A stretch of DNA of 64,000 nucleotides, from assembly GCA_022376515.1 (NCBI GenBank), contig WTXI01000151.1:1-64000 (forward strand). Reading direction: 5' to 3'. Numbering within the stretch: the first letter of the stretch is position 1; each line of letters opens with the position of its first letter. Both the position numbers and the translations under genes were made by a program. Source of the stretch: Lactifluus volemus. Lineage: Eukaryota; Basidiomycota; Agaricomycetes; Russulales; Russulaceae. This document shows, piece by piece, positions 22,698 to 35,600 of the stretch. Below the pieces are notes generated by a model that saw only the letters and a list, made by a program, of their open reading frames with translations, had not been told where the DNA came from and ran no database searches.

Positions 22698-24427
22698 TTA
22701 AGACACATAAATCTCAGTCCCCTTCGTGTATCGCGCCCTCGGCTTATACTTCAGCTTTGGATCACCCATTCGTAACTTGACACTTTCATGGAATGATGGT
22801 TTCGGTTTCGATGGGATTGACCTCCCGCGGCCGAGATTGATGCTAATGGCCATGATCAACAAAGCTCGGCGTCCTGCGAGGGAGAGTAGAGATTCACCTC
22901 CGGTGAGTCTCCCACAGGTCATTCGCATTCTGGAATGAGTACGACAATGGCAAAAGTTCCAAGGTCCACCATATAGGATTCCATCTCAGCGCATCGTGGG
23001 TCGGCTGCACGAGATCCTGGGCATCTTGTTGGGATGGGAACGTATGCTCCTTCTTTTGCGCAATAGCGAGGGGGATGTCCCACCGAGAGAAGGCAGCCAA
23101 GTCAAAGACGATGGGACAGTCTGTGTCTATGATCTGCTCGATCATCCAGCGTAGTGAAAGGTTCGAAAGGTTATGTGTTACGCTGTCCGGTACTGCACCT
23201 CCCCCAACGTCTGCGTATCATCAGCATACACGGCAATGGGCGTGAAAGGTCGAATACGGCACCGGAATGACCCCCAGCGAACCATACCTCTTTCACGTCC
23301 GTCCTGAATAACTCATCTGTCCCACTCTGAATCTTGTCTGGGGAAGTGGCCACCCCATCCCTTGGCGTAGGTTGACCAATAACCGAGTGGTGATACAGGT
23401 TTGGACGGAACTTGACACGACGCTGCCAAAATGTAATGTCAGCTTCTGAGCCGTCCAGAGATCATCAAGGAACCGGGTGGTCCTGCACGCACCTCATCCA
23501 GGGACAGCGCCTGTCTAAACACCCTGATTGTGGTGTTTGCATCCACGAAGGGTAAAGTATGGCCCGAAACAATGCCAACGCTCGCAACCGTGTCCCTGAA
23601 ATCAACCGTCTTAGATGCCTTGTCGACTCAAAAACATTTACAAAGGATGTTTTAGACACCCGAGAGATAGTAATTGTTTATGTACCCACCAGACACCAAC
23701 GAAGTCGATGGGAATTTCGCGACAGAACGTTGCCTTGAAGCCCTGAGCTAGGTTTTCGTTACCAGGCTTTTCGTAGAGTTTGTATGCGAAGGGAATCTGC
23801 TCGATGTTATCTATTGAGAGCAACCCGACCTATGGTGAGTACACAGTCAGCATGAACGGCACCCGAAACAGAGGAGACTTTAGATCAAACCTTGTGCAAC
23901 ATGCCCGCGAGCGCTCGGGCAGTGTACGCGCCACGAGAGAACCCTAGGAATGAAATCGTCGTTAAGCACCCCTGCATAAGTTTGTACTCGGTGCTCGTGG
24001 CGCACCAAATATGCAAACTTTGTCGCCGCCGTTGTAATTTTGCATGAGGAACCTGTAGCCCTCCATCACATGTTCATAAAGATACCAAGCAATGGCCAAG
24101 TCAAGAAATTTTGCAGCCTTTAGGTACATCGGCTGAACGACGCCGGGATGGTAGTATGTTCCTATGCCGGCCTAGGACGAATTATAAGAGCATTGGAAAG
24201 AGAGAAACAGGGCACAGGGCACACACTTGGTAGTAGCACACTTGATCTTCTATTTTATCTTTCCTCAAAAGCGAATAAAACTTGACCACGTTTGTGTTCT
24301 ATATGGCATTTTGTTAGCACATCACCGTACTGCCTAAAGTGAGAGTGAGGAGGTCACGTACCTGTGACCCGTATTGTTGACCCGTGCCATCGAAACACAG
24401 CACCACTGTGCGGGGTTTTTTCGACAT
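22698..24427 (-). CDS. DUF2235 (Tle1-like alpha/beta hydrolase domain) protein, copy D
   Basis: The start is the ATG at 24427 (MSKKPRTVVLCFDGTGQQYG), with the canonical DGTG. Then follow GFSRGAYTARALAGMLHK across an intron, VGLLSIDNIEQIPFAYKLYE, VPIDFVGVW-type sequence (here IPIDFVGVW), DTVASVGIVSGHTLPFVDAN, KEVWFAGGHS joined through a GT-AG intron to DVGGGAV, SLRWMIEQIIDTDCPIVF and a C-terminus KYKPRARYTKGTEIYVS. This is the most canonical of the four copies and the best candidate for a functional protein. Function in fungi is unknown; the fold is that of a lipase-like serine hydrolase. Confidence 0.85.
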
Positions 24428-25047
24428 TTTATGAGGCGGATGAGTCTGTTTGTTATAGGGATTTCAATTGAAGGGGGAGAGCCGCATACAATGAGTCGTG
24501 GTTATATATCAAAATATGGTGCGCCGAAGTGTATCAGAACTGCAGGCGTGTAGCTTTTCCAAGGGCTGAGATAATCAGATGCTTATGCCCAACTATGAGT
24601 GGGGTTCGCATCTTTAGGTTTTCGGCGGTACAGAAGCCCAGGTGGGAAGAGAAGGAGCCCATAAACATAGTCTTGAAGAGCTCGGACATTGGACCCCGCG
24701 GCAGCAGCGAAGCCCTCTACGATAGTAGTCCCAGTGGAGCAGGTGACTGAGAATATGCGAATTCGTCAAGTCAAAACCTTTCGGTTAGTCTCGCAACAAA
24801 CAAAGGTCCTGCTAGTCTCGGGAGTGCAACAGCCGAGACAAATGGGCTTCAATATTGATACGGTATAGGCTTTCACGCGACACATAACAATAGCCAGAGG
24901 TCCAGTTACTTGCTCGAGCCCGTGCCTTGCACTGTTTGTTATCATGATGGCAGAAAAACGCAACGTGACAGTGGCACGTGTAAAAGGTGCGTGGACTCAT
25001 TATCTCACCAATTACCTCTTTACACCACCTCTCTTTTACCATCGAGC
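24428..25047. other. Intergenic region upstream of the 566-aa membrane protein gene
   Basis: This region separates the divergent starts of DUF2235-D and the next gene and so should hold both promoters. No further coding frame is supported. Confidence 0.5.
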
Positions 25048-26856
25048 ATGAACCCGACGACCGCGCGTCTTAATCGTTCCGCGAGCGATCGATCATCGGT
25101 TAAGCTCGAGAGCACACCTAGAACTTCTTCATTACCCAAAGATGTCGGCAAAGATACCCTTCCACAAGCGAAAATTCAAGCCCTGGAGCAATTTGTAAAA
25201 TTTGGAAGGAAAGGCAAACCGAAGAAGGACCATAAGACGGTCGAATTTCCCCCTGCTTCATGGTTACCTACTTCCTCCGACACAGGCTCGGGTATCGATT
25301 CTGTGCCTCGCCCAGATCCTTCCCTAGATGCTCATCCCCACACCTCCGCGCAACCACCCTCTCGTACTTCACCGGGCACATTGCGCCGCCGTGCTTCCGT
25401 CGATGGCTTAAACCTTACCAACGAAGTCAACGCCGTCGATGCACAGTTCCCTTCCGGGACCAACCAGTCTCCCACGCTAGAACGGCGCGGTTCTTCTTTT
25501 CCAGGCCCGGGAGTGATCGATAACCAGTCAGGGGAGGAGAGCGCGCCTGAACCCCTCACCCTCGCGCGACGCATTCAAGCACTACTCGGCTCGTACACAG
25601 TACCCCCAACACCGTCTGCTACCGATGGGACTACCACAACTGGTGCTGCGGCATCGGAAACAGCCGGTCCAGCCACTCCAGGTGGTTCCGTGTCTCCTGC
25701 TCCCGCTCCGATCAATGACTCACGCTTCCTTGCATTGCTCGGTAATGCAAAAATCATGAGTGGCTCGCTCGACAAGGGAAGGCAGTCTGTTTTTGCGATC
25801 CTCGACCGCCTGCGGCGCCCCTCGGCTCGCGCAACGGAATCCCCCACTGGCTCTGCTCCGTCTCCTGTACACGAGGAGGCACGGGAAGAGGCGGAAGAAT
25901 ACGATGACGGTAGCAGCATCATGCTGTATGGTCCGATTTTCCCAGGTGAAGATTCCGAGGTCGAGCTGGCGGCGTCTGACATTATGTCCGTATTTGATGA
26001 CGGAGAGTCGCTTGAGTCCGAACAGCCCTCGCGTCCACTCTCTTTCGTCGCAGTTGGGGAGCAACTCACACCGCGCTCGAACCGTGCTGCCCTTCCTCCA
26101 GCTACTTCAGAGGGCCCTCCTTCACAAGGGGGGACCGATCATACCAGTCAACATGGCAATCAGGGTGAGCAGAGCGCCTCGGGATGGTTCGACACGTTGA
26201 AGGGGAGAGTAATTGAGGGCGGGAAGCTCGTTTCGGAAAAAGTTGCTGGGGGGACCAAAGAAAATGTGGCTGAAGGTCGAAAAGTTGTGAAGACGAAGAC
26301 TCGATGGGTGCCGAGCCGGGATAAGATTTCATTTCAGGCGACGTGGTGGGGTTATCGTCTGTGCGTCTGCGATCACCACATGTTGAGATTGCTCAGCTGA
26401 CCTCGCGATCGTTTAAGGTATATGCCTCCACCTGTACTGGAGGTGTTGAACAACACACGCCTTGAGACAGCGAAGCGTGCTGCTATTCTAACCGCCGCGC
26501 TACAATGGCTGCTTGGCCATGTGCCACTCACCGTCGTCCCTCCTCAATTTCGCCTAGGGTTTGTGATTGCGCAACGACTTGTGCCTTATCTCGGTTACAT
26601 TGGGGGATTCGTCGCGTGGAGCTGGGGTGCGATGAAGTCTTTCGATAAAGGTAGGATGGGATTCACACTCATGAATATTAGCCCATTCTCATGGTATGTA
26701 GGTCACGGGATCGTCTTGACTGCAACTTGGCTTCTACCCGTTGCACTCATTCCTGGGACTTGGGAGCCAGACAAATCTACGGACCCTAACGATGCCTCAG
26801 GAACCCGCCCTCCGCCCGAGTCCTCGACGTCGAATTCGACGTCAAGCCGACCATAG
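25048..26856 (+). CDS. Unknown Ser/Pro-rich protein with C-terminal membrane region, 566 aa
   Basis: Exons 25048-26360, 26418-26650 and 26702-26856 join in frame (1701 nt). Both introns are GT-AG (57 and 51 nt), and the first contains a CTGAC branch-like motif. Residues 1-430 are low-complexity, rich in Ser, Pro, Thr and Glu, with an acidic stretch near residues 285-325. A short amphipathic segment (GWFDTLKGRVIEGGKLVSEK) precedes the conserved-looking block that contains TWWGYRLYMPPPVLEVLNN. Two or three hydrophobic segments follow (AAILTAALQWLLGHVPLTVV, VPYLGYIGGFVAWSWGAM, VLTATWLLPVALI). Probably a tail-anchored or multi-pass membrane protein. I do not recognise the family. Confidence 0.8.
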
Positions 26857-27032
26857 TATTCGCATTCTGACGATGGCCCCTTCTGCACCCGACCTTGACA
26901 CACACGAACGTAAATGAGTGCAGAGTTACTGTATCCGATTTGTTACTTCTAGTTTACCTTGCGGACTCGGTGTATTTCCTTGTATTGTATTGCACATCTA
27001 TGTAGGAGTTAAGCAGGCGTGCGGCATCTGCC

Positions 27033-27827
27033 TTATTCATCCACGTCGAAAAAGCCCGCCAACCATTTTGCCTCTTGCTCCATGTCATCGAGCGTCCTCG
27101 GTTCGCGCATCGCATCGGCATCCACCTTCAGGGGTTCCGGAGTTCCGGAGGCGGCGTGATTGGTCGAAGCAAGATCATGTGCGAGCGCGCCCTCCTGCTT
27201 CTCGAGCTCGGGATAAATGTCGTCGCTGCGGGATCCGGCGAACCGATCACCTTGTAGGCGTCGCGGGAGTATATGAAAGTGGACATGCGGCACCGTCTGT
27301 CCCGCAGCGCGGCCATCCTGTCCACAAAGTCGGGAATGGACCGCGGGCGAGTGTGAGTCTCAATCAGCGAAAGGGATGGTTGGACAAAAAGCAAGGAAGG
27401 GAGGAAGGGGAGAGGTGAATAAGTAAAAATGATTATTACCTGACACGCAATCGTGAGCCCGTCTGCCTTGTATTCGCGTTCGACGACACGTCCGACGCGC
27501 TGGACGGTGCGCATGAGCTCTGAGAGCTCATCGACACGCAGGTCCGTGAGGCGCGGAACTGGGCGCGTAGGGCATACCAGTACGTCTGTGAATTTGGTCC
27601 CCGATACCGATATGCAACGTGCGGCGCGAGCCCGGGACAGGGGAGGGGAGTTGGTGAGATACTATTATTGAGTAGCGACTAGCAGAAAGCTAGCGCGTCG
27701 AACAGAACGTACGGCCAGGGACGATCGGCTTGAGGTTGACAATCGCGTAGGCAAGCGCGGTGCGATGGAACGCTTGGCGGGTCACTTCAAAGGTGGAGAA
27801 GAAGAGCGGAGTGGCCATCGTCATCAT
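27033..27827 (-). CDS. HNT2: FHIT-type HIT-domain dinucleoside triphosphate hydrolase, 181 aa
   Basis: Three exons on the minus strand (27827-27713, 27585-27440, 27317-27033; 546 nt) joined by GT-AG introns. The N-terminus [13 protein letters not shown], followed by [20 protein letters not shown] and RLTDL, is typical of the FHIT/Aph1 branch. The active-site HIT motif is HVHFHIL within [15 protein letters not shown], and the C-terminal part is [15 protein letters not shown]. The family cleaves diadenosine tri- and tetraphosphates to AMP plus ADP or ATP, in the cytosol or nucleus. Three in-frame ATGs lie at the start; the first (27827) was chosen. Length is in the normal fungal range. HNT2 is the yeast name for this branch. 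Confidence 0.9.
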
Positions 27828-28332
27828 CGGAGGTTAAGATTGTGAAGTGAGTGCATCAGGCCGACTGCTTGGCGGTTGCTAAGCATAAACTGTCCTACTT
27901 ATGATCTCTCTCGATTTTTTTGCATTTCTGAGCCAGTAATTTACAGAGCAAGAGGGTTCCTTGATCTTGTTATTATGATGCCCGATTTTCAGTGTGAAAA
28001 AGTGAAAAAACACGAAATTTATAATTAAAGATTATCAGACACCGTAAAAATGAGGAGTAACACGAACTAAACCAAAACCAAAAGTCAAAAGTCTGGACGC
28101 AGCACGCAGTCCAGACGAACGGAAATGGAGGTCACACGAGCCGTGTAGCAGAGATGAACATCGATGAACGGCGACGTTCACCGTGAGTCACGGTTGTGCT
28201 TGATTCCCACGCCAGCAGCTGTCCGCGTCCGCGTCCGAGTTCTCTGCGCGGCGGTCGCGCTAACTCATGACTCGGACTTGACAACCATTTTTGCATCCGA
28301 CTCGCGCGTTACATGCACGGCTATCATCAAAT
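27828..28332. promoter_or_regulatory. Divergent promoter region between the HIT gene and EXO5
   Basis: About 500 bp between divergent start codons, partly A/T-rich near 28000-28090. It contains no gene I can support. Confidence 0.4.
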
Positions 28333-30556
28333 ATGGTCCACTCTGGGGACGAATACGACGCGTACGACCTTTCGGAATTCTCTGCCACCGACTTTGTGCA
28401 TATCGACTCCTTGGCGCGGCGTGAGCGAAACGACTGCGCGGCAGTCCCAGAAGTCGTCACCGGCGTGGCTCAGGGGCACATTGACACAAACGGATCTGGT
28501 GGTCCCCAGATTCCTGTTGTTCTAGAGCCTGCTGCTAACGAGTCTGTTGTTGTCAAGGCAGCCTCAGGTAGGAGTTGGACCGCGGCGGAGGGTGCGGGCA
28601 AGTCAGAAGCAACGGACCCCCACCACACACATAAACATAAACTACACACGGGCAGCCCGTACGAAAGGCATAGATCAAGTGGTATACTGAGCGTCTCTGA
28701 TCTGGTTGGGCCCGCGTGGTATGTTCTGAATTCTGATCGCCATTGGTCGTGGATAACTCATAACCCAGTTTCAGGTGTGAGGTTCAATTTGATTATGGAC
28801 TTCGTCAAGGACGGTCACTCCCCATCTCCAACCGACCTGATGCCTTCTTCTCTGCCGACGGTAAAGTCATTACAGTAGAGAAGGGCATCGCAAAAAGCAA
28901 TGACAAGATCATGGCAAAAGGACGAGTACGCTTACCTTTTCATATCTTCATGTGTAGCCTTGTGAATGAATTGCGCGTCCTCTCCCACCACTCTAGTCTA
29001 TTCACAAGGAATTGGAGCGCGAAATAACAACAGAAGAGGAGGTTGTCGTCGATATACAAACAGCTGAAGAGTTCTGGGCCGTGCGGTATATCATATCCTT
29101 CGATAATTCTCTCATAGTCAACTGCTCAATGCATTCATTCCAGTCTTATGAAAATGTTGTGGTGTCTAGATCGTCTCATGGAAGGACGTCTCTGCGTGAG
29201 TGACTCCCCTAAGAGGGTTAACTTGTAGTTGACTTTGTCTCAGCGTGAAATGCCAGTGTTCGGTATTGTGCAAGATCGAATCATCACTGGCATCATTGTA
29301 TGTCTAAATTATTCCAAGTCATATGTCTACTCACTATTTGACCAGGATGAAGTTTTTATCGAATCGACGACTGAAAGTGAGGCGGAACCAAGCTCCCACA
29401 ACAAGCAACCCCCAGCCTCCGTACTAGAAACACCCCGGAAGTCTAAAAGGCGGCGGGAACCATCGCCGTCCCAAGCACACCTCACAGACTTCTTTACATC
29501 CCCTCCATCAAAAGCCAATTCTGTGTCTCCCCCGCGTTCGAGAGGATATGAACTCCATCTTCTCGATACGAAAACCCGACGGTCCGATACTCTTCCATCT
29601 TACGATGATGCTTTCTCCTCCCGCATGCAACTGATGCTCTACCGCCACTTACTCTCTGCACTTCTCTCCCCCTCGTTCTCGTTCAAGATGTTCTGGGAAA
29701 GGGTTCAGGTCGACCCATCTGCACAATTCTCTGATGAATTCCTCCTTCAGGTCGGCCTTGCGCGTCAGACAGACGGAAAAGTTCTGCTGGGATACCCGGC
29801 ATGCCTCGACGATCTTGTAGATCTTTGGTGCTCGACAATACACTCGTCGCCCCTGCAAAGCGTATCTCCCACTCTAGAGATCGTGTACCGCAAGCAGCTG
29901 ATGCACAACGCGACAACCGAGGTTGCTCGTCCACGCCCGAGTACGTCCTATGATTTCGCTGTTGCGGACCAAGAGGCTCGTGATCTTGCACGCGCAATAG
30001 CGGCCAGTCTGCGGGAACAAGATGATTCTGACCTTGAGCGCGCGAAAGCGGAGAGCCTGCTGGACATGACGACGCCTGCGGGAGGTCGTCCATCCACGCA
30101 TGGGGATGCTGTCGTAGACACCGCTTCGCTACGTCTCACAGAAGGGCTCTCCGACAGGCCAGACATCCCCTGGTACTCTCGGAGTGGAGTCGAGAGTACA
30201 CAATCTTCGGTTCTGGAGAGGCCGCCGCTACCGACGCCCAATTTGTCTGAACTGGAGCCACCAGGAATTATTGGACGGAGGAGCTTCGACTTTGATGAAG
30301 AGGCCATGAACGCGTATGTGCAGGATGTCTTGCGGTGGTGGCACGGAGAGCGTCCGCCACGAGGCGTTGACGTCGAGCATTCTCGCCGTTGTTTGTAAGT
30401 TTTCCATCCCGCTTTCACCGGATCTTGCTACAATGACAGCGTTTCAGCTCTTGTGAGTACAGAGAAGATTGTGAATGGCGGGAAATGAAGGCCAAGGAGG
30501 CTCATGAGAAGTACATCAAAGGCAAGATGAAAGATACAGATTCTAGCACCGTTTAA
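28333..30556 (+). CDS. EXO5: Exonuclease V (EXO5/Dem1 family), iron-sulfur single-strand DNA exonuclease
   Basis: Start ATG 28333. The core exons splice at 28718/28775, 28925/28997, 29085/29144, 29195/29244, 29297/29346 and 30394/30448, ending at TAA 30556. Splicing yields LSVSDLVGPAWCEVQFDYGL, whose Cys is the first cluster ligand. Then come IHKELEREI, WAVRL, REMPVFGIVQDRIITGIIDE, and LHLLDTKTRRSDTLPS followed by MQLMLYRHLL (catalytic D and TK). The C-terminus is CFSCEYREDCEW, giving the C-x2-C-x5-C ligands. All four Fe-S cysteines are therefore present. A PIP-like or low-complexity insert (HLTDFFTSPP) sits between the catalytic blocks. The family degrades single-stranded DNA in mitochondria or nucleus. 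A first intron around 28568-28660 is likely but its borders are uncertain. Confidence 0.88.
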
Positions 30557-31285
30557 GGTCGCTTGTTTCGTATGTCACCAGGCTGCGGCGGGGTACTTGG
30601 ACTGGTTCCGCCAATTATCTCGTACTCTTGACGTGGTCAATGAGCTCAGACATGAGGGACAGTGATATCGAATGAGCTATACGCATCCTTCCAGAGTTAC
30701 CTGTGAATAGACTTCTTCCGCTGCAGCAATTGTATTATAGGAGATACCGTTGTAATAGACGAAATTCACAACAGACAGCTGGACATTTCCATGGCAGCAA
30801 TCCGGGCTCCAACTTCCGACACCCATAACTTACCTTCCGAGTCAGGCTTGACTACGGGACAGGACAAGACCTGGCTCATAGTTCCCTGCTTTCATACCAT
30901 TGTTGTGAAATTCGTAAATCACCCCGCACCTTGCTTCTTCGACGTGCTTTTGAAAAAGAGCTTTTTTCATAGACGACCTTTGTCTTATTGAAGCAGCATG
31001 ACAACAAGTCCTGCTATTTCAAGGACACGATCATGATAACTATGGACTGTGATCGGCGCTTATAATGCATTCACTGGACACCTTTTTTTTCCCCCTCTGC
31101 CCGATGGCTCGCAGAACGTACGCGTACGGAAAATTAAAAAAAAAGGACGGTAATCGTAGCCTAGTTACGCGATGCAATATGTTTTTGCGTCTAGTCGTGA
31201 CCGGGTTTAGCACGACCTTAACTAAACTGGACAACCCTCAAAACCTTGTTGTTCTGTTCTCTCTACTTGTCCCTAATAACCCATC
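30557..31285. other. Intergenic region between EXO5 and the copper transporter, no gene seen
   Basis: Only short frames without recognisable features are present. The 3' untranslated region of EXO5 and the promoter of the next gene are expected here. Confidence 0.45.
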
Positions 31286-32413
31286 ATGCAGATGGAGGGA
31301 TGGGAAGATTATCTCCACACGACTTTTTTGGGGGAACATATCCTCTTTCCAAGCCTCCGTCTGACCTCTCTCGGCACGTTTATCAGTGCCTCCGCCCTCT
31401 GCGTCACCGTCTGTCTTACCGAACGGTGCGTACCCCTACTTGTCCGTTTTCCGTCGCGACCTCTTCAATTCACGAGGGCATTTCAACTCGGACTCACGAT
31501 ACACGCCCTTCAGTTCGCTCACCTTTGCTCTCTCGCGGCATTGGGAACCCTTCTGTTCTACCCGACAATCGCGCGTGCGCAGCGCGCTTTGGCGAGCATC
31601 GCTATACGCAACGGCGTCTCTCCTGCGACTGTACGATCATTCCCTTAAAGCGCTCTACCCCCATGCCACTCAACCACAACCTCTCCTCATCCCTTATTCA
31701 GACTCTACATGCTCCTATCGATGACATTTCAAGTCTGGTGAGTTTCGCAAACGCTCTTCGAATGTCTTTCCCCCGCGTATCTTATTGTGCTGATTAAAGT
31801 TTTTTTTGACCATGGTCATTGTATGCGCGTCCTTGCTCGCTCAGGCTAATCATCATCATCGTACGCGGCCCCCCGTTCATTACGTCGGCTCTCCGAGCCT
31901 GCGCACGTACTCACGCACGCACGCACCAACACACAGGTCCTATCCCTAGCAACTGGACAATTCTTCATCGAGCTCTACGAGCAAACCCATGACCCCGATC
32001 ACCGAAAGTATATATAACTTTATATTATATCTATCACATCCCTTTTTCTCGCTTGGCTCACTACAAATCCCAGTGCTAGCGCATACCACGTCACCCTATC
32101 CAACCCACCTCGGCGGCGACGCGGGTCATCGCGATCCAAGCCCAAACCTGCCGGGCTCTTCATACATCCAACTAATTCGAATCTAGCCCGCGCCGACGCC
32201 GTCGCTGTGGAGCTGGGCTTGCACGGCTCAACGAACCGAGTCAAGGCGTTGCGGACGTCCTGCGATAGCGACGATGACGGGATGATGTGGGAACATGGCA
32301 GTGGCCCTGAAGCGGCGCGTGCTCTGCTTGGGGGAGCGAGTATCCATTCGAGGACAGACTCTCAGCAGAATTTATTTCAGGTCGCAGACAGTGGGAGCGA
32401 AAGCGACGAGTAG
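31286..32413 (+). CDS. CTR-family copper transporter, 239 aa, six exons with a 16-nt microexon
   Basis: Exons 31286-31425, 31514-31630, 31702-31737, 31845-31860, 31937-32007 and 32074-32413 total exactly 720 nt with GT-AG borders. The N-terminus MQMEGWEDYLHTTFLGEHIL precedes TM1 (LGTFISASALCVTVCLTER). A loop with SALWRASLYATASLLRL leads into TM2 carrying the copper-conducting MxxxM motif (YMLLSMTFQVW). TM3 begins IIIIVLSLATGQFFIELYE; the usual second glycine of the GxxxG motif is not seen. A hydrophilic tail of about 110 residues is rich in Arg then Asp/Ser. CTR proteins import Cu(I) as trimers at the plasma or vacuolar membrane; the short N-terminus without many Met motifs suggests the vacuolar or low-affinity branch (inference). 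No single open frame covers this gene; it is visible only after splicing. Confidence 0.82.
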
Positions 32414-32680
32414 CAGCAGTATTGTCAAGTGGGTGGGGGTGTGTCCTTGTTGTCTAACTTATGATGAAGACTGTTGTTTATGTATACACATTTGTTTTTG
32501 TTTTTTTCTCTCCCTATTTTGTTATATTTGCCATGTAATAAATCAGTCTACACGAATAAGTAAACACCCCAGCCAAAACATACAGTAGTCCATACTGTTT
32601 TTAAATACACACCAACTACCTGCCAAAGTGATCGTCTGGTATCTTATAACATCGACATCGAACAGCCCAATAAAAACAAT

Positions 32681-35600
32681 CTAATCGTGCACTCCACGTC
32701 CCGCAAGTAGGCCCGCGCGCCGTGGCGAAGCGCTCACGTTCGTTCCTACAATCCCACCCCCTCGGCGTCGCGACACCGGACTCCGAGGCGCCTCGGCATC
32801 TGTCGTTTTACGCTGCCATTCATCGATCAGACGTCCCACGCCCTGATACGGCTTCTCTGGCGACGGCGGCTGCGAATCGTCACCCGCAGCGGGCGGTGCA
32901 GGGGACGGCGAGCGTCTCTGGACAGGTCTCACCACCGGAGCCTCGAGTCCGAGTCCGAATGCCCCGCCACCGCCGCTGCTGCCGCCGCCCAAGGAGGTAT
33001 CGAGTTTCGTCGGCGAGCGACGCCCGAGATACGACGACACATCGGGTTTCCTCTCTACCGCAAGACCAGGGAGACCAACAGGCGAGGGCGACGCAAGCTC
33101 TGCACGTGGCCTATCCGACACCCCAATGCCCGTCGGCAACTTTCTCAACGGATCCGCGAGACCGGGCAAACCCACGGCGCCGGCTATATGGCCGCGGCGC
33201 GAGGGAGACGGGACGTGCGTAGTCACGGACCGGGAGAGGGTCGTCCCCGATTGAGCAGCAGGGCTGTTAAGGAGCCGAGTGGCCGGGCTCGCGGTTGGGG
33301 TGACGCCCATCGCCTCGTAGCGCTGGACCATATCCGAGATGGAAGTGCGCCGCGTACTGCGTTGAGCCCGCGCGTCTGGTTCGGGCACGTCCAAGCCGGA
33401 GCTGTCGCCATCAACTGGAGAAGCCGCGGGGAATTTTATGGCAGCAGAGGCAGTCGAGGAATTCAGGAACATCGATTGCGGGCGCGCGCGGGCAGTTGCA
33501 GGCCCGGCCGACGCAGAGGGCGGTGGTCCTGCATCACGGCTGTTCGTGGACAGCTTGCGATGTCTCGGCGAACGCCGCGTAGAAGAGAACAAATCGCCCT
33601 TCGCCGAGTCGATGGGAATCAATGGCGAAGTCTGCGGCTGTGGCGATGTAGGGCGCGGCCTCGGCGAATAGTCAGCAGAGGGGAACAACAGAGACTTGCT
33701 CGAGCCATTGATATCTTCTGGCTCTTGTGAAGTTAACGTTAACTTTGGCCCTGTGGGAGTACCGCTAATCGACTTGGCACGTTCTTCCTTCCCTCCCCAT
33801 AGATCGACTAGTTCGTGAACTGAGCCTTGACGGCCCGTCGATCTACTCCTCCGTCGTCTACCAGGGCTGACACCCGCCGTCTCATTCGCCTCGACCCGCA
33901 CAGGCTGGCGCATACCAGTGGGCCGCGGACGAACGTAGGCAATCGCTTCTTCCGGTCCATCGTCACTGCTGATCGTCGATGTCGTATCCTGCCGCTTATG
34001 GCCCGAAAACCAGCTATCTGCAGGGGCCGGCGCAGACACGCGCGGTTCTCCCGTCGCCAATGCCGCTTTTGGCTGCAGAGGCTGTCGACCGGCACCCGTG
34101 TCCGCGTGAGTTTGCTTCATGGACATGATCCATGAAGGCGCGGTCGTGGGCGCGGGAGACGGCGACGGTGGCGGTGACGAGGACTTTCCGGCGACGGCAA
34201 CAGCTTCCTGGGGGCTCGGAATGTGAGGGGCACGCTCAACGATCACCGACGTCCGTTTGTTCGGTGTATTTTTAAGCACAGGTTTTGAGACCGTGCCACT
34301 CGTTTCGTCCTCGTCCGGTCCAGTCAGCCAATCCTGAGGCGCAGGGCGACGCATGATCTGCGCGGGAGACGGCGGCTCGTCAAGTTTGTGTGCTTGGCTA
34401 AGAGGTGGAGGTTGTATGGCATGTGATGACTGACGCCTGGGTGGAGGAGCACGTGATGGGAGACGCGGAATACGTGTCGGTGACGGTGCTGGAAGATGTG
34501 ATCCTACAATTTCACGCTTGGGTGTCCGCAAATCGCGCGACTCGAGCGCTAACGTACCGGTGGTTTGTTCGGAACGAAAGCCCCCATCACGACTAAATTT
34601 ATTTCCGGTACGCTGAACGTTTGTATCGGTACGTGCAACTTGCGAAGGCTGAGTGGGAAGCACTAGCGGCGTGCCGAAGGAGCCAGACTTCCCGTGCGAC
34701 GGAGGCTGAGTCGAAGCGGGCCCAGATTTGGTAGATAGGAATACACGGTCAAGGTCTTCGAGTGCAGGAAAGCGCTGTTCTATTGCAACATCGACCTTCG
34801 GTGCACTCACCTGCCCCTGGGGCGAAGGTGATGTCCGCCAGGACGTCGAAGCTGGCGGCGCAGGTGGCAGGCCCTGTAAGGGCAACCGCGGCGAAGGCGA
34901 AGGGCGAGGCGAGTTCGAAGCCGAATTAAATGAAGATGTTCCCCTTCCAGGAACGACCAGATTGGTAGAGAATGATTCCCCGCCCGTCGCACCCATGGCT
35001 TTCTGGACCTCGCCAAGCGTTGGGGCAGGTGCGCGTTCCGACGCAAGCCCTAGCCCTTCGAATGCGTCCTTCGGCTTATTCGGCGCACGAAAGCGAGGAA
35101 TTTCCGAAGGGCGCGAAGTACTCGCCGCAGGCTTCACGCTCGGTTGTTGTGTCAACCAAGGGGTACCGGATGCCGATGCAGCCGCAGCAGCGGTTGATGA
35201 CGACGCAAATCCGAGGTCGAATGAGTCTCCGAACCCAACCATCCCGGAAGGTGAGCCCTGCATCGTCTTGCGACGGTCCTTCTTCAGCTTGCCAGTATCT
35301 CCGCCAGATCCTCGGACAACAAGATTCCACGCGTCGTCGAGGGATGCGGCGGGCGGTACCCATGTGGTCGGGCTCATGAGGCCAGAACGGTGTCCGCGAA
35401 GGGCGCCGCGCGCAGCCTTCCATGACTCGTCCTCTGCATCATTGAATTCGAGCTCTGGTGCTTTCCGTTCAGCTTTATCCTTCGTTGGGCTCGAAGGGCC
35501 CGTAACGGCGTGATGAAGTGATACAGGCGCTGGCCGTCCCCGTCGTAAAGGGGCAATCGCCTCGAGGACCCTTTCCCGTGCCTGAACGCCCGCGTTCTTG

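Noticed and set aside
24910..25047. N-terminal extension of the 566-aa membrane protein to an upstream ATG at 24910
   Set aside because: The extra residues are Cys/His-rich without low-complexity continuity, and the ATG at 25048 starts the Ser/Thr-rich protein in a normal context; the extension is possible but not supported.
34728..35513. 261-aa plus-strand open frame
   Set aside because: It lies antisense to the low-complexity C-terminal exon of the Ark/Prk-type kinase and shows no domain.
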